Made by a program: the position numbers and the translations under genes. The notes under the pieces are model-generated. The model was given only the letters and a program-made list of their open reading frames with translations. It had not been told where the DNA came from and ran no database searches. From an uncultured Flavobacterium sp. (lineage in GTDB: Bacteria; Bacteroidota; Bacteroidia; Flavobacteriales; Flavobacteriaceae), in the NCBI GenBank assembly GCA_945957245.1, contig CAMFLD010000016.1:1-15684 (forward strand): DNA of 15,684 bases, written 5' to 3'. Each line of letters starts with the position of its first letter. Position 1 is the first letter of the stretch. Of this stretch, positions 7,011 to 14,307 are shown in pieces.

Positions 7011-9068
7011 ATGTCAGAAAATCCAAAAAGATATACCATCACAGCTGCATTGCCTTATACCAATGGCCCAATTCATATTGGTCATTTGGCAGGTGTTTAT
7101 GTTCCATCCGATATTTATGCCCGTTACTTAAGACTTCAGGGAAAAGACGTTGCTTTCATTTGCGGAAGCGATGAACATGGGGTTGCTATTTCGATGAAAG
7201 CCAAGAAAGAAGGAATCACACCGCAGCAGGTTATTGATAAATATGACGGAATCATCCGCCAGTCTTTTATTGATTTCGGAATTTCATTTAATAATTATTC
7301 CCGGACTTCTTCGAAAATCCATCACGATACCGCTCAGGAATTTTTTAGGAAATTATATGATAATAATGACTTTATTGAAGAAGTTACGGAGCAGTTGTAT
7401 GATGCTAAAGCCGAGCAATTCCTGGCAGACCGTTTCGTTACCGGAACCTGTCCGAAATGTGATAATCCAGAAGCTTATGGTGACCAATGCGAACGTTGTG
7501 GCTCAACGCTGAATGCTACAGATCTTATTAACCCAAAATCAACAATTACAGGGGAAACGCCTATATTGAAATCTACCAAACATTGGTTTTTACCTCTAGA
7601 CCGTTATCAGGATTTCCTAACCAACTGGATTTTGAAAGACCATGCCAAAGACTGGAAAGTGAATGTACTTGGACAGGTAAAATCATGGCTTGACGATGGT
7701 TTGAAACCCCGTGCGGTAACCCGCGATTTAGATTGGGGAATTGATGTTCCTGTTGAAGGTGCCGAAGGCAAAAAACTTTACGTTTGGTTTGATGCTCCAA
7801 TCGGTTATATTTCTGCTACCAAAGAATGGGCTGCAAGAGAAGGTAAAAACTGGGAAGATTACTGGAAAAAAGAAGATACCAAGCTGGTTCACTTCATCGG
7901 AAAAGACAATATTGTGTTCCACTGCATTATTTTCCCTGCAATGCTAAAGGCTGAAGGAACTTTTATTTTACCGGACAATGTTCCTGCCAATGAATTCCTA
8001 AATCTGGAAGGAAATAAATTATCCACTTCAAAAAACTGGGCTGTATGGCTTCATGAATATCTTGAAGATTTTCCGGGGAAACAGGATGCGCTGCGTTATG
8101 CCTTGACCGCTAATGCCCCTGAAACCAAAGACAACGACTTTACCTGGAAAGATTTTCAGGCAAGAAACAATAATGAACTGGCTGCCGTATTTGGAAACTT
8201 TATCAATCGAGTTGTGGTTTTAACCAACAAATATTACGACGGAATTATTCCGCAACCTAATAAATTTAGTGAAGTTGACGAACAGGTTTTAGCTGAATTA
8301 AAAGCCTATCCTGCTGTAATTTCAAGTTCCATCGAGCGTTACCGGTTTAGGGAAGCTCAGGGTGAACTGATGAATGTAGCCCGATTAGGAAACAAATACC
8401 TGGCTGATGAAGAGCCTTGGAAAATGGTAAAAACAGATCCGGAAAGGGTAAAAACCCAAATGTATGTTGCGCTCCAGATTGCAGCGGCTTTACGCACGCT
8501 GGCTGAGCCCTTTTTACCGTTTACAGCCAACAAACTTTCAAGCATTCTAAACCTGCCGGAATTAGATTGGAATACTGTTTCTGAAACTTCCGATTTATTG
8601 CCGGCCGGACATAAAATTGGCGAAGCGCAGATATTATTTGCCCAAATTGAAGATACTGAAATTCAAAAACAAATAGACAAGCTCGAAGCTACTAAAACAT
8701 CAAACGCAATGGAAAACAAGATAACTGAACCACAAAAAGCAACAGCGACTTTTGAGGATTTTGCCAAATTGGATTTACGTGTTGGGACTATTGTAGCAGC
8801 CGAGAAAATGCCTAAAGCGAATAAACTTCTTGTTTTAAAAGTAAAAACAGGTTTAGATACCAGAACAATCGTTTCAGGAATTGCCGAACATTTTTCACCC
8901 GAAGAAGTAATTGGAAAACGCGTAACAGTTCTAATCAATCTGGCACCAAGAGCGCTTCGTGGCGTGGAAAGTGAAGGGATGATTTTGATGACCAACAATG
9001 CCGAAGGCAAATTGGTTTTTGTAAATCCGGATGCAAATGGTGTGGATGATGGTGCTTTGATTAGTTAA
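7011..9068 (+). CDS. metG: Methionine--tRNA ligase
   Basis: This cytoplasmic class I aminoacyl-tRNA synthetase charges tRNA-Met. It is 685 aa, full length for the long form. The HIGH signature is HIGH at residues 22-25. The zinc knuckle has four cysteines, C147, C150, C160 and C163 (CxxC-x9-CxxC). The KMSKS loop reads K336-LSTS-K341, and an anticodon-binding helical domain follows. A C-terminal EMAP/Trbp111-like tRNA-binding domain starts near residue 578 (FAKLDLRVGTIVAAEKMPKA). The KMSKS variant is, to my knowledge, common in Bacteroidota and not a defect. The start is the first ATG after the candidate promoter. A secreted protein gene begins 9 bp after the stop and is probably co-transcribed. 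Confidence 0.97.
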   Translation: MSENPKRYTITAALPYTNGPIHIGHLAGVYVPSDIYARYLRLQGKDVAFICGSDEHGVAISMKAKKEGITPQQVIDKYDGIIRQSFIDFGISFNNYSRTSSKIHHDTAQEFFRKLYDNNDFIEEVTEQLYDAKAEQFLADRFVTGTCPKCDNPEAYGDQCERCGSTLNATDLINPKSTITGETPILKSTKHWFLPLDRYQDFLTNWILKDHAKDWKVNVLGQVKSWLDDGLKPRAVTRDLDWGIDVPVEGAEGKKLYVWFDAPIGYISATKEWAAREGKNWEDYWKKEDTKLVHFIGKDNIVFHCIIFPAMLKAEGTFILPDNVPANEFLNLEGNKLSTSKNWAVWLHEYLEDFPGKQDALRYALTANAPETKDNDFTWKDFQARNNNELAAVFGNFINRVVVLTNKYYDGIIPQPNKFSEVDEQVLAELKAYPAVISSSIERYRFREAQGELMNVARLGNKYLADEEPWKMVKTDPERVKTQMYVALQIAAALRTLAEPFLPFTANKLSSILNLPELDWNTVSETSDLLPAGHKIGEAQILFAQIEDTEIQKQIDKLEATKTSNAMENKITEPQKATATFEDFAKLDLRVGTIVAAEKMPKANKLLVLKVKTGLDTRTIVSGIAEHFSPEEVIGKRVTVLINLAPRALRGVESEGMILMTNNAEGKLVFVNPDANGVDDGALIS

Positions 9069-9077
9069 AATAATCTT

Positions 9078-10520
9078 ATGAGAAAAATATTTAATTTAGT
9101 TATAAGTTTAATTTCGTTTTGCGCCTATTCTCAGGAAATTGCTAAAAGTGTAAGTCTCGGAATTAGCAAAAAAGCCGAAGTTTTCCAAATTGTAGAAGAA
9201 GACAAAAAACAGGTATCCCTTTTTTTTAGTGCTAGGGTAAATACGCTTGCGGTTCGTTTTGATGAAAATTTCAACGTCATAGATTCACTTAAAACCCAAA
9301 AACCATCAGCAGAATATAGCGATATTGTAGGTTACAGTTTGTCCGGGAATAAATACTATGCTTATTGGTCCAATCAAAATGGAAAAGAAATGATGGCGCA
9401 GTGCTTTGATTTTGAAAGTAAAAAAGTGACATCAAACCCAATTTCAATAGTGCTTGAAAAAGAAAAAATCATAAAGAAAATTACTGTCAACAAAATCTTT
9501 TATATCATCAGTATTACAAAAAACACTGGTATTCTGAACTTTTATGTTATGAAAGATGGCGTGCTTGAAAGGAAAAGTGTCGATTTAACTTCAAAAAGAT
9601 TTCTTAACAAAGGAGATCAAAACAAGACGCTTTGGGATTTGGTTTCCAATTCAACAGCTTATGAATCACCTTATTCCTTTCAAACAATATCTACCGAAAC
9701 ACCGCCTTCCTTAGCATTGAGTGCCAATAAACACAAAGTCTATGTTTTGGGTAATACGTTACTGTTTACACTAGACGATAACTGTAGATTTAGCCAGACT
9801 TTTACTGTAGATTTAAACGATTTTTCGGTCACAACAAAATTGTATGAACAGCCAACTTTCCAAGGGGGTGATGTTTATTCCTATGATTCGAATTCGTTTT
9901 TCCTAGACAACAAAATGATTCTAATGAAAAGCGGTTCTGATTTAATGAGGATTGTAATTAAGAATATTGAGGATAAACAAATCAAGGAGTTTGTTATTAA
10001 TAACGAAGAAATCAACTTTAAAAATTCTGATATAAACCAAGAAAACGGCTCAACAAAAAGCTTAAGGGTATTAGAGAAATCAAGTCAGTTGATAAGGAAA
10101 ATAAATGGCAATTACCCTGCAATTTCTCTTTACAATGCTAATGGAAAAATCTACATGATTATTGGTGGCGTTTCAAATGCCCAACAAGGAGGTGGCCCCA
10201 TGATGTTTGGTGGTGCGGGCATGGGAATGTATGGAATGTCCGGTGTTATGATGGGTTGGGCACTGAGCTCAAGTTATTCATTAAACAATCTGAATTCTTA
10301 CAAACAAAGAAAAGTAGTTTACATTAATTGTCTTTTTGATAACGATTTTAATCATCTGGAAGGTGACGTTAAAAAAACCGGATTTGACGAGTTAAGATCG
10401 TTTTCAGAAACTAAACCTGATTTAATAGCTCCTGTCCTTTTTAAGTTAAATTCTAATTTGTATTATGCCGGATATAACAAGCATGATGGAAATTATACTT
10501 TCTATAAATTCGTGGATTAA
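9078..10520 (+). CDS. Secreted protein of unknown function with Gly/Met-rich segment
   Basis: I do not recognise this 480-aa protein. It starts with a signal peptide (1-19, MRKIFNLVISLISFCAYSQ), so it is exported at least to the periplasm. It lacks a lipobox and a T9SS sorting domain. The body is strand-rich with many polar loops, in the style of WD/Kelch-like or propeller proteins, although no regular repeat could be confirmed by eye. An unusual segment at residues 371-394 is almost only Gly and Met with a few aromatics (GGGPMMFGGAGMGMYGMSG), in an otherwise ordinary sequence. The gene begins 9 bp after metG and ends just before a small terminator, suggesting readthrough from metG without an obvious functional link. 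Confidence 0.85.
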   Translation: MRKIFNLVISLISFCAYSQEIAKSVSLGISKKAEVFQIVEEDKKQVSLFFSARVNTLAVRFDENFNVIDSLKTQKPSAEYSDIVGYSLSGNKYYAYWSNQNGKEMMAQCFDFESKKVTSNPISIVLEKEKIIKKITVNKIFYIISITKNTGILNFYVMKDGVLERKSVDLTSKRFLNKGDQNKTLWDLVSNSTAYESPYSFQTISTETPPSLALSANKHKVYVLGNTLLFTLDDNCRFSQTFTVDLNDFSVTTKLYEQPTFQGGDVYSYDSNSFFLDNKMILMKSGSDLMRIVIKNIEDKQIKEFVINNEEINFKNSDINQENGSTKSLRVLEKSSQLIRKINGNYPAISLYNANGKIYMIIGGVSNAQQGGGPMMFGGAGMGMYGMSGVMMGWALSSSYSLNNLNSYKQRKVVYINCLFDNDFNHLEGDVKKTGFDELRSFSETKPDLIAPVLFKLNSNLYYAGYNKHDGNYTFYKFVD

Positions 10521-10528
10521 AAACAAAT

Positions 10529-10558
10529 ACGGTTCAACAAGTAAGCCGTTTATTTTTT
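10529..10558 (+). terminator. Likely terminator of the metG transcript
   Basis: ACGGTT (10529-10534) pairs with AGCCGT (10544-10549), including one G-U pair, around a 9-nt loop, and is followed by TTATTTTTT. It lies 8 bp beyond the secreted-protein stop and before ferritin. The stem is short. Confidence 0.55.
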
Positions 10559-10581
10559 AACTTTATAAAAAATATAAAGCT

Positions 10582-11100
10582 ATGTTATCAAAGAATATTG
10601 AAGCGGCATTAAACAAACAAATCCGCATTGAAGCAGAATCTTCTCAAGTATATCTTTCTATGGCCTGCTGGGCTGAAAACCAAGGACTCGAAGGCGTTGC
10701 CCAATTTATGTACAAGCAATCTGATGAAGAACGCATGCACATGCTAAAATTGGTAAAATACGTCAACGAACGTGGAGGTCTTGCAACAATAACCGATTTG
10801 AAGGCTCCTAAAACCAAATTTGGAACCATGAAAGAGATGTTTGAGGAATTGTACCAACATGAGCTGTTTGTTTCCAATTCCATCAACGAATTGGTTCATG
10901 TGACTTTTGACGAAAAAGATTATGCCACCCACAACTTCCTGCAATGGTATGTTGCCGAACAGATTGAGGAAGAAGCACAGGCGAAAACAATTTTAGACAA
11001 AATCAACTTGATTGGAGATGATAAAGGCGGACTTTATCTATTTGACAGGGACATTCAGCAGATTGCTGTGACCAGCTCTATCGGTATTACCAATAACTAA
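10582..11100 (+). CDS. ftnA: Ferritin, bacterial non-haem (FtnA type)
   Basis: This cytosolic protein forms a 24-subunit shell that oxidises Fe(II) and stores Fe(III). At 172 aa it has the usual length. The ferroxidase ligands fall at the same numbers as in E. coli FtnA: E17, E50, H53, E94, Q127 and E130, with Y24 also conserved. The four-helix bundle and the short fifth helix (about 145-160) are intact. The absence of a Met ligand to haem places it with ferritins, not bacterioferritins. A likely terminator just upstream suggests it has its own promoter; TAACTTTA at 10558-10565 is one base from the -7 consensus. A small Cys-rich gene follows 14 bp downstream. Confidence 0.96.
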   Translation: MLSKNIEAALNKQIRIEAESSQVYLSMACWAENQGLEGVAQFMYKQSDEERMHMLKLVKYVNERGGLATITDLKAPKTKFGTMKEMFEELYQHELFVSNSINELVHVTFDEKDYATHNFLQWYVAEQIEEEAQAKTILDKINLIGDDKGGLYLFDRDIQQIAVTSSIGITNN

Positions 11101-11114
11101 CGATTGAACTCGTT

Positions 11115-11297
11115 TTGAGTAATAAAGAAAAACATAAACCTAAAAAGAAAAAAGAGAAAGCACTTCTCAAAATCCACAAAATGGCCGAGAACTGCAAGGC
11201 ATTATGTTGTGAAAAATACAAGAAAAAAGAAAGCAAGCGATGCAAACGATGCCCTATGTTTGACTTGCTGAAAAAATACAAGGACTCCATCAAATGA
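11115..11297 (+). CDS. Tiny Lys- and Cys-rich protein, 60 aa, downstream of ferritin
   Basis: I do not recognise a named family. The 60 residues divide into a basic N-terminus (KHKPKKKKEKALLKIHK, 6-22) and a cysteine cluster: C27, C31, C32, C43 and C46, arranged CxxxCC-x10-CxxCP. Such spacing could bind a metal, but no ligand set can be assigned. The start is a TTG 14 bp after the ferritin stop; no ATG occurs upstream in this frame before the stop at 11094, and the next ATG (M23) would remove the basic region. The stop codon lies in the loop and stem of a perfect terminator, so ftnA and this gene probably form one transcript. The strong composition bias and tight fit argue for a real gene. 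Confidence 0.7.
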   Translation: MSNKEKHKPKKKKEKALLKIHKMAENCKALCCEKYKKKESKRCKRCPMFDLLKKYKDSIK

Positions 11298-11309
11298 TGG
11301 AGTTTTTTT
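11284..11309 (+). terminator. Terminator of the ferritin transcript
   Basis: ACTCCATC (11284-11291) and GATGGAGT (11296-11303) form a perfect 8-bp stem with an AAAT loop, followed by seven T. The TGA stop of the small Cys-rich gene (11295-11297) lies inside it. Confidence 0.88.
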
Positions 11310-11326
11310 AACAAAAATAATGGACT

Positions 11327-12013
11327 ATGAATTTAAAAGTAATTGCCTTTGATGCTGATGATACCTTATTTGTAAATGAACCTTATTTTCAGGAAACTGA
11401 GGCAAAATTCTGCGCCTTGATGAGTGACTATCTTTCCTATCAGGGATTATCACAACAGCTTTTCACTACCGAAGTGAATAATCTGGATTTATATGGTTAC
11501 GGAATTAAAGGTTACACGCTATCAATGATTGAAGCTGCGATGAAAATTTCCAACAAAACCCTATCTGTCGAAGTTATTGATAAAATAATCACATTGGGAA
11601 AGGAATTACTCCAAAAACCAATTGAACTCCTCGATGGTGTTGAAGAAACGCTGGAAGCATTGAAAGGAAAATATAAATTGATTGTGGCTACGAAAGGCGA
11701 CCTTAAGGATCAGCAAAGCAAACTGCATCGTTCAGGCTTAGGCCATTACTTCCACCATATTGAAGTGATGTCGGACAAACAGGAACTGAATTATCAAAAA
11801 CTCCTCGGACGACTGGAAATTGAGCCCCATGAGTTTTTCATGATTGGGAATTCTCTGAAATCAGATGTGTTGCCTGTACTGGGAATTGGCGGTTATGCAG
11901 TCCATATTCCATTCCACACTACTTGGGAACATGAGAAAATAAACCACACTGTAGAACATCCTAATTTCAGGACTTTGGAAAAAATATCTGATGTTTTAGA
12001 AATTTTATTGTAA
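11327..12013 (+). CDS. HAD-superfamily hydrolase (phosphatase-like)
   Basis: This is a predicted cytosolic Mg-dependent phosphohydrolase of 228 aa. All four HAD motifs are present: motif I FDADDTL with nucleophile D9 and acid D11, motif II Thr in IVATKGD, motif III Lys in DKQELNYQK, and motif IV in FFMIGNSLKSDV. A helical C1-type cap lies between motifs I and II (about 15-95). Substrate cannot be read from sequence. The acetyltransferase-like gene begins 4 bp after the stop, so the two are probably translated from one message. The ATG lies 17 bp after the end of the T-run of the preceding terminator. Confidence 0.92.
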   Translation: MNLKVIAFDADDTLFVNEPYFQETEAKFCALMSDYLSYQGLSQQLFTTEVNNLDLYGYGIKGYTLSMIEAAMKISNKTLSVEVIDKIITLGKELLQKPIELLDGVEETLEALKGKYKLIVATKGDLKDQQSKLHRSGLGHYFHHIEVMSDKQELNYQKLLGRLEIEPHEFFMIGNSLKSDVLPVLGIGGYAVHIPFHTTWEHEKINHTVEHPNFRTLEKISDVLEILL

Positions 12014-12017
12014 ACTA

Positions 12018-12638
12018 ATGAAGCATAAACTCGACCTGGAAAACTGGAACCGCAAGGAGCATTTTCATTTTTTTAAGCAGATGCAGGAACCTTTTTTTGG
12101 GGTTGTTGTACCAATTGACTGCACCAAGGCTTATGCTAAATCAAAAGAACTTGGCGTTTCATTTTTTACCTATTATCTTCATAAAACACTAGTTGCTGTC
12201 AATACAATAGAACCGTTTAGGTATAGAATTATCGATGATGAAGTTTATGTATTTGATGAAGTGCACGCCTCTGCAACCATCTTAAGGGACGACAAGACTT
12301 TTGGATTTTCGTTTATGGAGTTTTCACAAGACCTGAACCGATTTTCTCAAATGACAAAGGAAGAAATAGAACGAATTCAAAACATAAGTGGACTTTTAAC
12401 GCGGGAGTACCCTATTAACCTGATTCATTTTTCGGCTTTGCCCTGGATTGATTTTACTTCTTATTCCCATGCACGAAGCTTTATTTTCCCGGATAGTTGC
12501 CCTAAAATTTCATTTGGAAAAATGGTTGAGGAAAATGGCAGAAAAACCATGCCGATGGCGGTACATGTACATCACGGTTTGATGGACGGTTACCATGTTG
12601 GCCAATTCACTGAGTTATTTCAGGAATTGATGAAATAG
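12018..12638 (+). CDS. Chloramphenicol acetyltransferase-like protein
   Basis: This 206-aa protein has the length and layout of type A chloramphenicol O-acetyltransferase, a trimeric enzyme transferring acetyl from acetyl-CoA. The catalytic motif HHxxxDG is intact near the C-terminus: HHGLMDGYHVGQF, with H186 as the general base and D190 equivalent to H195 and D199 of the type III enzyme. Other family features include the N-terminal NWNRKEHFHFF and the SALPWIDFTSYSHA segment. It lies 4 bp after a HAD hydrolase gene in what looks like a core-genome operon, with no mobile element nearby, so it may act on a native substrate; resistance cannot be assumed. The gene converges on a small secreted protein gene 8 bp away, with no clear terminator between. 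Confidence 0.88.
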   Translation: MKHKLDLENWNRKEHFHFFKQMQEPFFGVVVPIDCTKAYAKSKELGVSFFTYYLHKTLVAVNTIEPFRYRIIDDEVYVFDEVHASATILRDDKTFGFSFMEFSQDLNRFSQMTKEEIERIQNISGLLTREYPINLIHFSALPWIDFTSYSHARSFIFPDSCPKISFGKMVEENGRKTMPMAVHVHHGLMDGYHVGQFTELFQELMK

Positions 12639-12646
12639 AGACTGAA

Positions 12647-13075
12647 TCAGTTGATGTAAGTCCAGTTACTCCCGTCACTAAAGACTGTAACGGTTCTTAA
12701 ATTCCCTTCATACATATAAATCTGTGCACTTCCCGTTGTCGAATTTTTTGGGAAAAGCAATCCGGCTGCTGTTGTAAGTTTGGCTGTATTACTATTATTA
12801 ATGTTTCGGATAATGTACATTCTTCCCGGATAGGTAACAGGATTGGGTAATTGAAACTCCTGATCGGTTGCCTGTGGATTGATGGAAATATAAATTCCAT
12901 CAGTAATTGATGTTACAGAAGATGAACCGGTGAGATTCACCACTTTCACCGACATATTCCCATTGATATCAAGCATACTTAACGGATTTGTTGTGTTGAT
13001 ACCAACTTGTGCAAAACCATAATTTGCAGCCCAAAAGGCTGTTACGAAAATCAAAATTAATTTTAATTTTTTCAT
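12647..13075 (-). CDS. Small secreted protein with flavobacterial 'GINTTNP' N-terminus
   Basis: At 142 aa it has a strong signal peptide (1-22, cleavage at GFA|Q). The mature start, QVGINTTNPLSMLDINGNMSV, is a motif seen widely at the start of flavobacterial secreted proteins, often longer ones resembling phage tail-fibre or adhesin tips. Here the rest is a compact strand-rich domain ending SDGSNWTYIN, the typical end of such proteins. There is no T9SS sorting domain. The function is unknown; surface or periplasmic location is inferred. It has its own upstream region with a candidate promoter and a palindromic operator-like site. Confidence 0.87.
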   Translation of the reverse strand: MKKLKLILIFVTAFWAANYGFAQVGINTTNPLSMLDINGNMSVKVVNLTGSSSVTSITDGIYISINPQATDQEFQLPNPVTYPGRMYIIRNINNSNTAKLTTAAGLLFPKNSTTGSAQIYMYEGNLRTVTVFSDGSNWTYIN

Positions 13076-13150
13076 GATTTTACTTTTTGTACAACTTTTA
13101 ATTACTTTGTTTGTCAGGAGCTTAATAAGCTGTAATGATATTGTAATAAT

Positions 13151-13179
13151 TAAAAGTAACTAAATTCTACGGCAAACAA
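13151..13179 (-). promoter_or_regulatory. Candidate promoter of the small secreted protein gene
   Basis: On the minus strand TTG (13177-13179) is followed after 18 nt by TACTTTTA (13151-13158), one base from TAnnTTTG. Spacing is in the range known for Bacteroidota. The start codon is about 75 nt downstream, which implies a leader of about 65-70 nt. Confidence 0.4.
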
Positions 13180-13198
13180 TAACCAGTTATTTATAAAT

Positions 13199-13218
13199 CG
13201 TTTTCGAAAACGTTTTCG
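13199..13218. promoter_or_regulatory. Overlapping palindromes, LacI-family-operator-like
   Basis: CGTTTTCGAAAACGTTTTCG contains two overlapping perfect 14-bp palindromes, 13199-13212 and 13205-13218. The second, CGAAAACGTTTTCG, has the central CG and AAACGTTT core usual for LacI/GalR-family operators. It lies about 20 bp upstream of the candidate promoter of the small secreted protein gene. No regulator gene of this family is in the window. Confidence 0.5.
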
Positions 13219-13267
13219 TGTTGACAACTTTAATTATTTTGCGTTAATTTTTTAAAGTAATCCCAAA

Positions 13268-13303
13268 TAAAAAGCGGCAGAAGTAATTTCCTGCCGCTTT
13301 GCC
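13268..13303 (-). terminator. Terminator of the ssb-HRDC operon
   Basis: AAAGCGGCAG (13271-13280) and CTGCCGCTTT (13291-13300) form a perfect 10-bp stem with a 10-nt loop. On the minus strand the stem ends in CTTTTTATTT. It lies 26 bp after the HRDC gene stop. Confidence 0.85.
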
Positions 13304-13325
13304 ATAGTGGTATTTTGAAATCAAA

Positions 13326-13766
13326 TTATATGGCATCTAAAACTGAAATTATGGCTTCTCCATACTTCTCCATCTTTGGTTTTCCAAGACCTGTTACCTG
13401 TTCTAATTGAGAAATGTTTCTAGGATTGGATTGTGCTATGGCTATCAAATGGGAATTGTGTGCAATCTGATATGCCGGGCAATTGAGTTCCTTTGACAGC
13501 GTATTTCTCCACTGACACAAGGCATCAAAGACCTTTAATTCTTCGGGTAATAAATCTGCTTCTTTAGGTTTCTCTTTCCTACCCGCTACCGACTCCGCTT
13601 TGTGTGTATAGAAAATAGTGGCTGACCAAAAATCTTTAGTGCCGGTAGTCACAAAGTGAGTCGAAGCGAGTTTGACCTCAACAGTATCAAGAAAGCGGTT
13701 CATATTATCCTCATCGCTCTGGCAAAACTCCTTTGCCAGGCGAATATTAAATACCTTAATATTCAT
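13326..13766 (-). CDS. HRDC-domain protein
   Basis: The 146-aa protein ends in an HRDC domain (about 71-146), the small helical nucleic-acid-binding module found at the C-terminus of RecQ and RNase D; PAYQIAHNSHLIAIAQSNP and LEQVTGLGKPKMEKYGEAII are characteristic. The N-terminal 60 residues (KVFNIRLAKEFCQSDEDNMN, then strand-like segments with DFWSATIFY) are not a helicase and I do not recognise them as a named domain. Stand-alone HRDC proteins occur in Bacteroidota, with unknown function. The gene starts 15 bp after the ssb stop and they share a terminator, so a role on single-stranded DNA alongside SSB is a fair inference. Confidence 0.88.
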   Translation of the reverse strand: MNIKVFNIRLAKEFCQSDEDNMNRFLDTVEVKLASTHFVTTGTKDFWSATIFYTHKAESVAGRKEKPKEADLLPEELKVFDALCQWRNTLSKELNCPAYQIAHNSHLIAIAQSNPRNISQLEQVTGLGKPKMEKYGEAIISVLDAI

Positions 13767-13781
13767 TATTAACCCATGGTA

Positions 13782-14114
13782 TTACTTTCCCAGCAGCAGT
13801 ATATCATTGGCAAGCACTTCAGTGATGTATCTTTTGTTGCCGTCTTTGTCTTCATAGCTCCTGTGGGTGAGTTTTCCTTCTACTGCAATTTCTTTGCCTT
13901 TGTCGACATATTTTTCGATAATTTCGGCTACTTTGCCCCAAGCGGTTATGCGGTGCCATTCGGTTTGCTCTACCCTTTCTCCTTTATCATTGGTATAATA
14001 TTCATTTGTGGCGAGGGTAATGTTGGCCATCTTTTTCCCTCCGTCAAAGGTTTTGATTTCCGGTTCCTGTCCTACGTTTCCGATTAGCTGTACTTTGTTT
14101 CTCATGGCATTCAT
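13782..14114 (-). CDS. ssb: Single-stranded DNA-binding protein, short form without acidic tail
   Basis: The protein is 110 aa and almost entirely one OB fold. It has NKVQLIGNVGQEPEIK near the start, TEWHRITAWGK with W53 (equivalent to E. coli W54), and the final strand EVLANDILLLGK. It stops directly after the OB fold: the flexible linker and acidic DDDIPF-type tip that recruit partners in typical SSBs are absent. Bacteroidota often have a full-length SSB elsewhere, so this is likely a paralogue. I took the ATG at 14112-14114; an ATG three codons later is equally possible. CAACTTTG on the minus strand (14174-14181) differs by one base from the -7 consensus. It is the first gene of a pair with the HRDC gene. 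Confidence 0.93.
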   Translation of the reverse strand: MNAMRNKVQLIGNVGQEPEIKTFDGGKKMANITLATNEYYTNDKGERVEQTEWHRITAWGKVAEIIEKYVDKGKEIAVEGKLTHRSYEDKDGNKRYITEVLANDILLLGK

Positions 14115-14213
14115 GGCTTTTAAGATTTAATGTTTTGTTATACTATTAATTTTGCTGAACTGAATCAACGGAGCAAAGTTGGTAAAGGTTATGATGATTA
14201 ATCGGTAATTAAC

Positions 14214-14250
14214 CGCTTACTTTCGTTTGTAAGCGTTTGCAAACGGAAAG
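14214..14250. promoter_or_regulatory. Cluster of overlapping inverted repeats including a cre/LacI-like operator
   Basis: Three symmetries overlap. CGCTTAC (14214-14220) pairs with GTAAGCG (14229-14235). TGTAAGCGTTTGCA (14228-14241) fits the CcpA cre consensus TGWAANCGNTNWCA at all but one position. CGTTTGCAAACG (14234-14245) is a perfect palindrome. CTTTC-GTTTG...CAAACGGAAAG adds an outer imperfect repeat. The site lies 100 bp upstream of ssb and about 60 bp upstream of the AbiGi-like gene, so it could control either or both. Confidence 0.45.
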
Positions 14251-14266
14251 TTGCGTATATTTGGGA

Positions 14267-14274
14267 GTTGGCTG
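14267..14274 (+). other. GTTGGCTG motif, possible left boundary of a cassette
   Basis: GTTGGCTG occurs 33 nt upstream of the AbiGi-like ATG. Nearly the same motif, GTTGGCAG, ends the palindromic element at 15185-15192, 14 nt before the next gene. If the two are equivalent ends, they bound a 918-bp unit holding one gene and one palindrome. An 8-base match could also be chance. Confidence 0.3.
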
Positions 14275-14307
14275 CAAGTTTTCAGCACGTCATTATATCT
14301 AAATAAC

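Noticed and set aside
8016..8033. MetG KMSKS loop altered to KLSTSK
   Set aside because: To my knowledge this variant is usual in Bacteroidota methionyl-tRNA synthetases, so it is not a lesion.
8663..9010. 115-codon open frame antisense to the metG 3' end
   Set aside because: It lies wholly inside a secure gene, opposite its conserved tRNA-binding domain, and its sequence has no recognisable domain; it mirrors the codon bias of metG.
12018..12638. Acquired chloramphenicol resistance gene
   Set aside because: There is no mobile element, and sequence and operon context look chromosomal; only family membership and an intact active site can be claimed.
13776..14087. 103-codon open frame antisense to ssb
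   Set aside because: It has runs of hydrophobic residues typical of antisense translation and fully overlaps the well-supported SSB frame.
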